Below, piece by piece: positions 6,386-9,394 of a stretch of 9,394 bases of DNA. The position numbers and the translations under genes were made by a program. Location of the stretch: contig CAZFLM010000142.1 of assembly GCA_964519955.1 (NCBI GenBank), forward strand, positions 1 to 9,394, written 5' to 3'. The first letter of the stretch is position 1. Each line of letters opens with the position of its first letter. The notes under the pieces are model-generated. The model saw only the letters and a list, made by a program, of their open reading frames with translations, ran no database searches and was not told the DNA's origin. Origin of the DNA: CAZFLM01 sp964519955 (lineage in GTDB: Bacteria > Armatimonadota > Chthonomonadetes > Chthonomonadales > CAJBBX01).

Positions 6386-6420
6386 CAACGGGGCGCCGCG
6401 ATGTGTGCGGCGCCCCGTTG
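6386..6420. terminator. Bidirectional hairpin terminator after the lipoprotein gene
   Basis: CAACGGGGCGCCGC (6386-6399) and GCGGCGCCCCGTTG (6407-6420) form a perfect 14-bp stem with a 7-nt loop. It lies 23 bp after the lipoprotein stop and 16 bp beyond the stop of the converging membrane-protein gene. Like the hairpin at 341-372 it lacks a clear U-tract; TCGTTGGGG follows on the + strand. Confidence 0.8.
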
Positions 6421-6436
6421 TCGTTGGGGTGATAAC

Positions 6437-6943
6437 CTACGCGGCCGGCGCCTGGCGCGACGCCGCGCCGCGTTCGACGCGCTGGATGTCGCGCAGGGCG
6501 ATCCAGAGCGGAATGCCGGCGGCAGGCGCGAAGGCCGCATCCACCAGGAACCAGAACCCGGGCACGCCGCGCAGAGGGATGCAGACCGCCGCAAGGACGG
6601 GGATGAGTGCGCACATGATCAGGCCGCACTGCACGACCCACACGTTGCGCACCAGGTCGCGGATGGCCCCGGCGAAGAGGATGGCCAGGACGATGTGCGC
6701 AAAGGCGAGCCAATCGTACGCGTAGAGCAGGAACGGGTGCGAGGAGTTGGCGTCCGCCAGCGCGCCGATGATCCTGACGAGCCACGCGTGGAGCGCACCC
6801 ACTGGCGGCCCGTCGCCCCACACCAGCCGCACGAACGTCTTCAGCTCCCACTCCGCGGGCCAGACCGTCACGCCCGAGAGGAACAGCCCAACCACCACGC
6901 AGCCGACCATCCACCGCGCCCGCCTCAGGTCTGCGTTCTCCAC
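6437..6943 (-). CDS. Small integral membrane protein, four predicted helices
   Basis: I do not recognise a named family. Taking a GTG start at 6943 gives 168 residues with four hydrophobic segments: about 12-28 (MVGCVVVGLFLSGVTVWP region), 78-95 (around WLAFAHIVLAILFAGAI), 102-123 (VVQCGLIMCALIPVLAAV) and 130-150 (FWFLVDAAFAPAAGIPLWIAL). Between helices 1 and 2 is an aromatic and polar stretch, WPAEWELKTFVRLVWGDG, then NSSHPFLLYAYDW. The layout resembles uncharacterised membrane proteins seen in several diderm phyla. GTG is preferred because GGAAGGGG lies 10 nt before it and the first helix then begins near the N-terminus. An ATG at 7003 would add 20 hydrophilic residues but lacks a ribosome-binding site. 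The gene converges on the lipoprotein gene and diverges from uvrA. The C-terminal tail (QRVERGAASRQAPAA) is polar and probably cytoplasmic. Confidence 0.75.
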   Translation of the reverse strand: MENADLRRARWMVGCVVVGLFLSGVTVWPAEWELKTFVRLVWGDGPPVGALHAWLVRIIGALADANSSHPFLLYAYDWLAFAHIVLAILFAGAIRDLVRNVWVVQCGLIMCALIPVLAAVCIPLRGVPGFWFLVDAAFAPAAGIPLWIALRDIQRVERGAASRQAPAA

Positions 6944-7017
6944 GCCTGCTTCGCCCCTTCCATCGGTGTGTGCAGCCACGACTACTGCCCTAGTCTGACT
7001 CATTCATGAGTGGCGTC

Positions 7018-7057
7018 GGACGGGCACGGAGGCCCATCCCACCACTGCACTCGTGCC
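7018..7057. repeat. Degenerate solitary copy of the 39-bp repeat
   Basis: This 40-bp stretch follows the array unit closely in its first 26 bases (GGACGGGCACGGAGGCCCAT, then CCCACCA against the unit's GGACGGGCAGGGACGCCCAT, then CCCACCN). It stays recognisable to the end (CTCGTGCC against GTTGTGCC) with one extra base and several changes. It lies in the intergenic region between the membrane-protein gene and uvrA, about 5.2 kb from the array. Confidence 0.75.
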
Positions 7058-7137
7058 TGATCCAGGCTAGCAGCCTTCGGGTTCCGCCTGCCGCGAGGCC
7101 ACGCCGCGCCGCGCATCGTATGGCCTCTTGTTGCCAA

Positions 7138-7152
7138 CGAACAGCGCGTTCG
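7138..7152. promoter_or_regulatory. Palindrome over the uvrA -35 region, possible LexA-type operator
   Basis: CGAAC (7138-7142) and GTTCG (7148-7152) are perfect inverted arms around AGCGC. The arms match the CGAAC-N4-GTTCG SOS box of Firmicutes and Actinobacteria, but the spacer here is 5 rather than 4. The site ends 14 bp before the -10 box of uvrA and covers where its -35 would lie, a normal operator position. uvrA is a classic SOS gene in many bacteria. The repressor is not visible in this window. Confidence 0.45.
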
Positions 7153-7163
7153 CGGACACATTA

Positions 7164-7172
7164 TGCTAGAAT
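7164..7172 (+). promoter_or_regulatory. Extended -10 promoter of uvrA
   Basis: TGCTAGAAT contains TAGAAT (7167-7172), five of six matches to TATAAT, with TG at the extended -10 position. Transcription would start near 7179, giving a leader of about 32 nt that includes AGGGGG (7196-7201). No consensus -35 is present; that region is occupied by the CGAAC/GTTCG palindrome. Confidence 0.65.
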
Positions 7173-7210
7173 CTTGTCGGTGTAATGCCACAGCCAGGGG
7201 GCGGGGCCCG

Positions 7211-9394
7211 ATGCCTCAACACGACCGTATCATCATCCGCGGAGCGCGGCAGAACAACCTGAAGAACATCGACATCGAGATCCCGCGCGACCAGTTCGTG
7301 GTCATCACCGGGCTTTCGGGCTCCGGCAAGTCGTCCCTCGCGTTCGACACGCTCTACGCCGAGGGCCAGCGCCGCTATGTCGAGAGCCTCTCCGCGTATG
7401 CCCGCCAGTTCCTGGGCCAGATGGACAAGCCGGATGTCGACTACATCGAGGGGCTGAGCCCGGCCGTCGCGATCGACCAGAAGTCCACCAGCCGCAACCC
7501 GCGATCCACGGTCGGCACCGTCACCGAGATCTACGACTACTTCCGCCTCCTATACGCGCGCGTGGGCCGTCCGCATTGCCACCAGTGCGGACGCGAGATC
7601 GCGAAGCAGACCGTCGAGCAGATGGTCGACCGCATCCTGGAGATGCCCGAGGGCACGCGCATCCAGCTCCTGGCGCCGGTGGTGCGGGGGCGCAAGGGCG
7701 AGTACAAGAGCGAGATCGAGGACATCCGCAAGGAGGGCTACACCCGCGTCCGCATCGACAAGCAGGTCATCGACCTCTCGACGGAGGAGCCGCCCGCGCT
7801 CGACCGCTACAAGCAGCACTGGATCGACGTGGTCATCGACCGGCTGGTGGTGAAGCCCGAGGTGGCGCACCGGCTGGCCGACTCGCTGGAAACCGCCTTG
7901 AAGAAGGGCGAGGGCTCCGTGGGCGTCGAGGTTGTGCCGCGCTCCGCGGACGAAGGCCCCGGCGAGGAGGTGCTCTTCTCCGAGAAGTTCGCCTGCACGC
8001 ACTGCGGCATCGGACTGGAGGAGGTCGCGCCGCGCACGTTCTCCTTCAACACGCCCTACGGCGCCTGCCCCGACTGCCACGGCCTGGGCACGCGGACGGA
8101 GTTCGACCCGGACCGCATCGCGCCGAACAAGGAGCTGTCCATCGCGAAGGGCGCCATCGCCGCGCTGATGCCGAAGACGCCCGGCGCGAACTACGGCGAC
8201 TACATGATCGCGCTGTTCAAGGGTGTCGCGGACAAGATGGGCTTCGGCATGGACACCCCGCTCAAGGACCTGACGCCGAAGCAGCTCGACGCGCTCATGT
8301 ACGGCGTCGGCGAGAACGTGACGGTCGAGTTCCGCAACCGGTGGGGGCGCACGCGGCGCTTCGATACCGAGTTCATCGGCGCGGTGACGATGCTGGAGCG
8401 CCGCCTCAAGGACACCTCTAGCGACTACATCCGCGAGGAGTTGTCGCAGTACCAGTCGACGCGCGCCTGCCCGGCCTGCAACGGCAAGCGCCTGAAGCCC
8501 GAGGCCCTGGCGGTGACCGTCGGCGGCATCAACATTGCGCAGCTCTGCTCCTACTCGGTCGCACGCGCGCAGGACTACTTCTACGGCCTGGATCTGACGC
8601 CGCGGGAGGAGACCATCGCCCGCCAGATCGTCAAGGAGATCCGCACCCGCCTGGGCTTCCTGATGAACGTGGGCCTCGACTATCTGACGCTGGACCGGGC
8701 GGCCGCAACCCTGGCCGGCGGCGAAGCCCAGCGCATCCGCCTCGCCACGCAGATCGGCTCCGGCCTGATGGGCGTGCTCTACATCCTGGACGAGCCCAGC
8801 ATCGGCCTCCACCAGCGTGACAACTCGAAGCTGATCGACACGCTGATGCGCCTGCGCGACCTGGGCAACACGATCATCGTGGTGGAGCACGACGAGGAGA
8901 CGATGGAGGCTGCCGACCACCTGGTGGACATCGGCCCCGGCGCTGGCGAGCACGGCGGCGAGGTGGTGGCGCAGGGCTCCATCGAGGACATCAAGGCGGA
9001 GCCGAGGAGCGTGACGGGGCAATACCTCTCGGGGAGGCGCAAGATCGCGGTGCCGCCCATCCGGCGCCCGGTGCCTCCGAAGCCGGAGGAGATCCGCTAC
9101 GACCAGGAGAACGCCGTCGAGCCGCGCTGGCTCCGGGTGAAGGGGGCGCGCGGGCACAACCTGAAGGCGATCGACGTCGACCTGCCGCTCGGATGCTTCG
9201 TCTGCGTGACGGGCGTTTCGGGCTCGGGCAAATCGACGCTCATCCAGGAGACGCTCTTCCCGCGCCTGATGAACAAGATCGGCGGGGCGCACGGGGTGTG
9301 GGCGCCGCACGACAACCTGGAAGGCGCGGAGTGGATCGACAAGGTCAACGACATAGACCAGTCGCCCAACGGCCGCACGCCCCGCACCAACCCC
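7211..9394 (+). CDS. uvrA: Excinuclease ABC subunit A (partial, C-terminus cut by window end)
   Basis: UvrA is the DNA-damage sensor of nucleotide excision repair: a dimeric ATPase that loads UvrB at lesions. The frame runs open for 728 codons to the window edge, out of the usual 940-960. Visible features are Walker A of the first ATPase, GLSGSGKSS (34-42); the region SAYARQFLGQMDKPDVDYIE; an early CHQC pair; the first zinc module with cysteines 262/265 and 286/289 (CTHC and CPDC); CPACNGKRLKPEA; the first signature motif, here LAGGEAQR (501-508) rather than the usual LSGGEAQR; Walker B ILDEPSIGLHQRDN (Asp527, Glu528); and the second Walker A, GVSGSGKST (668-676). The last residues, DIDQSPNGRTPRTNP, match the conserved DQSPIGRTPRSNP with two changes. 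The second zinc finger, second signature and second Walker B lie beyond the edge. The ATG at 7211 follows AGGGGG by 9 nt; the ATG at 7185 is out of frame. Confidence 0.97.
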   Translation, partial: MPQHDRIIIRGARQNNLKNIDIEIPRDQFVVITGLSGSGKSSLAFDTLYAEGQRRYVESLSAYARQFLGQMDKPDVDYIEGLSPAVAIDQKSTSRNPRSTVGTVTEIYDYFRLLYARVGRPHCHQCGREIAKQTVEQMVDRILEMPEGTRIQLLAPVVRGRKGEYKSEIEDIRKEGYTRVRIDKQVIDLSTEEPPALDRYKQHWIDVVIDRLVVKPEVAHRLADSLETALKKGEGSVGVEVVPRSADEGPGEEVLFSEKFACTHCGIGLEEVAPRTFSFNTPYGACPDCHGLGTRTEFDPDRIAPNKELSIAKGAIAALMPKTPGANYGDYMIALFKGVADKMGFGMDTPLKDLTPKQLDALMYGVGENVTVEFRNRWGRTRRFDTEFIGAVTMLERRLKDTSSDYIREELSQYQSTRACPACNGKRLKPEALAVTVGGINIAQLCSYSVARAQDYFYGLDLTPREETIARQIVKEIRTRLGFLMNVGLDYLTLDRAAATLAGGEAQRIRLATQIGSGLMGVLYILDEPSIGLHQRDNSKLIDTLMRLRDLGNTIIVVEHDEETMEAADHLVDIGPGAGEHGGEVVAQGSIEDIKAEPRSVTGQYLSGRRKIAVPPIRRPVPPKPEEIRYDQENAVEPRWLRVKGARGHNLKAIDVDLPLGCFVCVTGVSGSGKSTLIQETLFPRLMNKIGGAHGVWAPHDNLEGAEWIDKVNDIDQSPNGRTPRTNP

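Noticed and set aside
7185..7187. Upstream ATG as the uvrA start
   Set aside because: It is 26 nt before the chosen start and so out of frame, and it has no ribosome-binding site.
7550..9310. Long open frame on the strand opposite uvrA
   Set aside because: It is a shadow of the GC-rich uvrA codons with no recognisable motifs. The uvrA frame carries all conserved motifs.

Overview
The window looks like a fragment of a GC-rich bacterial chromosome from a draft assembly. It contains a run of exactly 100 N inside a tandem repeat. The cell is probably a diderm. One partial gene ends like an outer-membrane beta-barrel, with a terminal phenylalanine, and another encodes a large lipoprotein. I cannot assign a phylum from sequence alone. 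I see no tRNA, rRNA, CRISPR array, transposase or phage gene.

Layout, left to right. The + strand starts with the last 65 codons of a beta-barrel outer-membrane protein. A perfect 14-bp hairpin lies between its end and the converging end of murQ, the N-acetylmuramic acid 6-phosphate etherase of peptidoglycan recycling (- strand). Upstream of murQ lies an array of 39-bp tandem repeats, interrupted by the assembly gap. The array runs up to the stop codon of mnmG (- strand), which encodes a tRNA wobble-uridine modification enzyme. mnmG has an extended -10 promoter so close to its ATG that the mRNA should be leaderless. A 323-bp divergent intergenic region follows. Then comes a 762-residue lipoprotein of unknown function (+), which converges on a small four-helix membrane protein (-) across a second perfect 14-bp hairpin. 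The last intergenic region holds a degenerate solitary copy of the 39-bp repeat, a palindrome resembling a LexA-type operator and an extended -10 promoter. It leads into uvrA (+), which is cut by the window end after 728 codons.

The genes are mostly housekeeping (wall recycling, tRNA modification, nucleotide excision repair) plus envelope proteins, and do not form one pathway. Convergent pairs are separated by hairpins, and divergent pairs share promoter regions.

The least ordinary content is non-coding. It comprises the 39-bp repeat with one position that takes all four bases, its dispersed relative, the array-edge sequence that also encodes the end of MnmG, the probable leaderless mnmG mRNA, and the palindrome over the uvrA -35 region. 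I found no convincing new multi-gene system.
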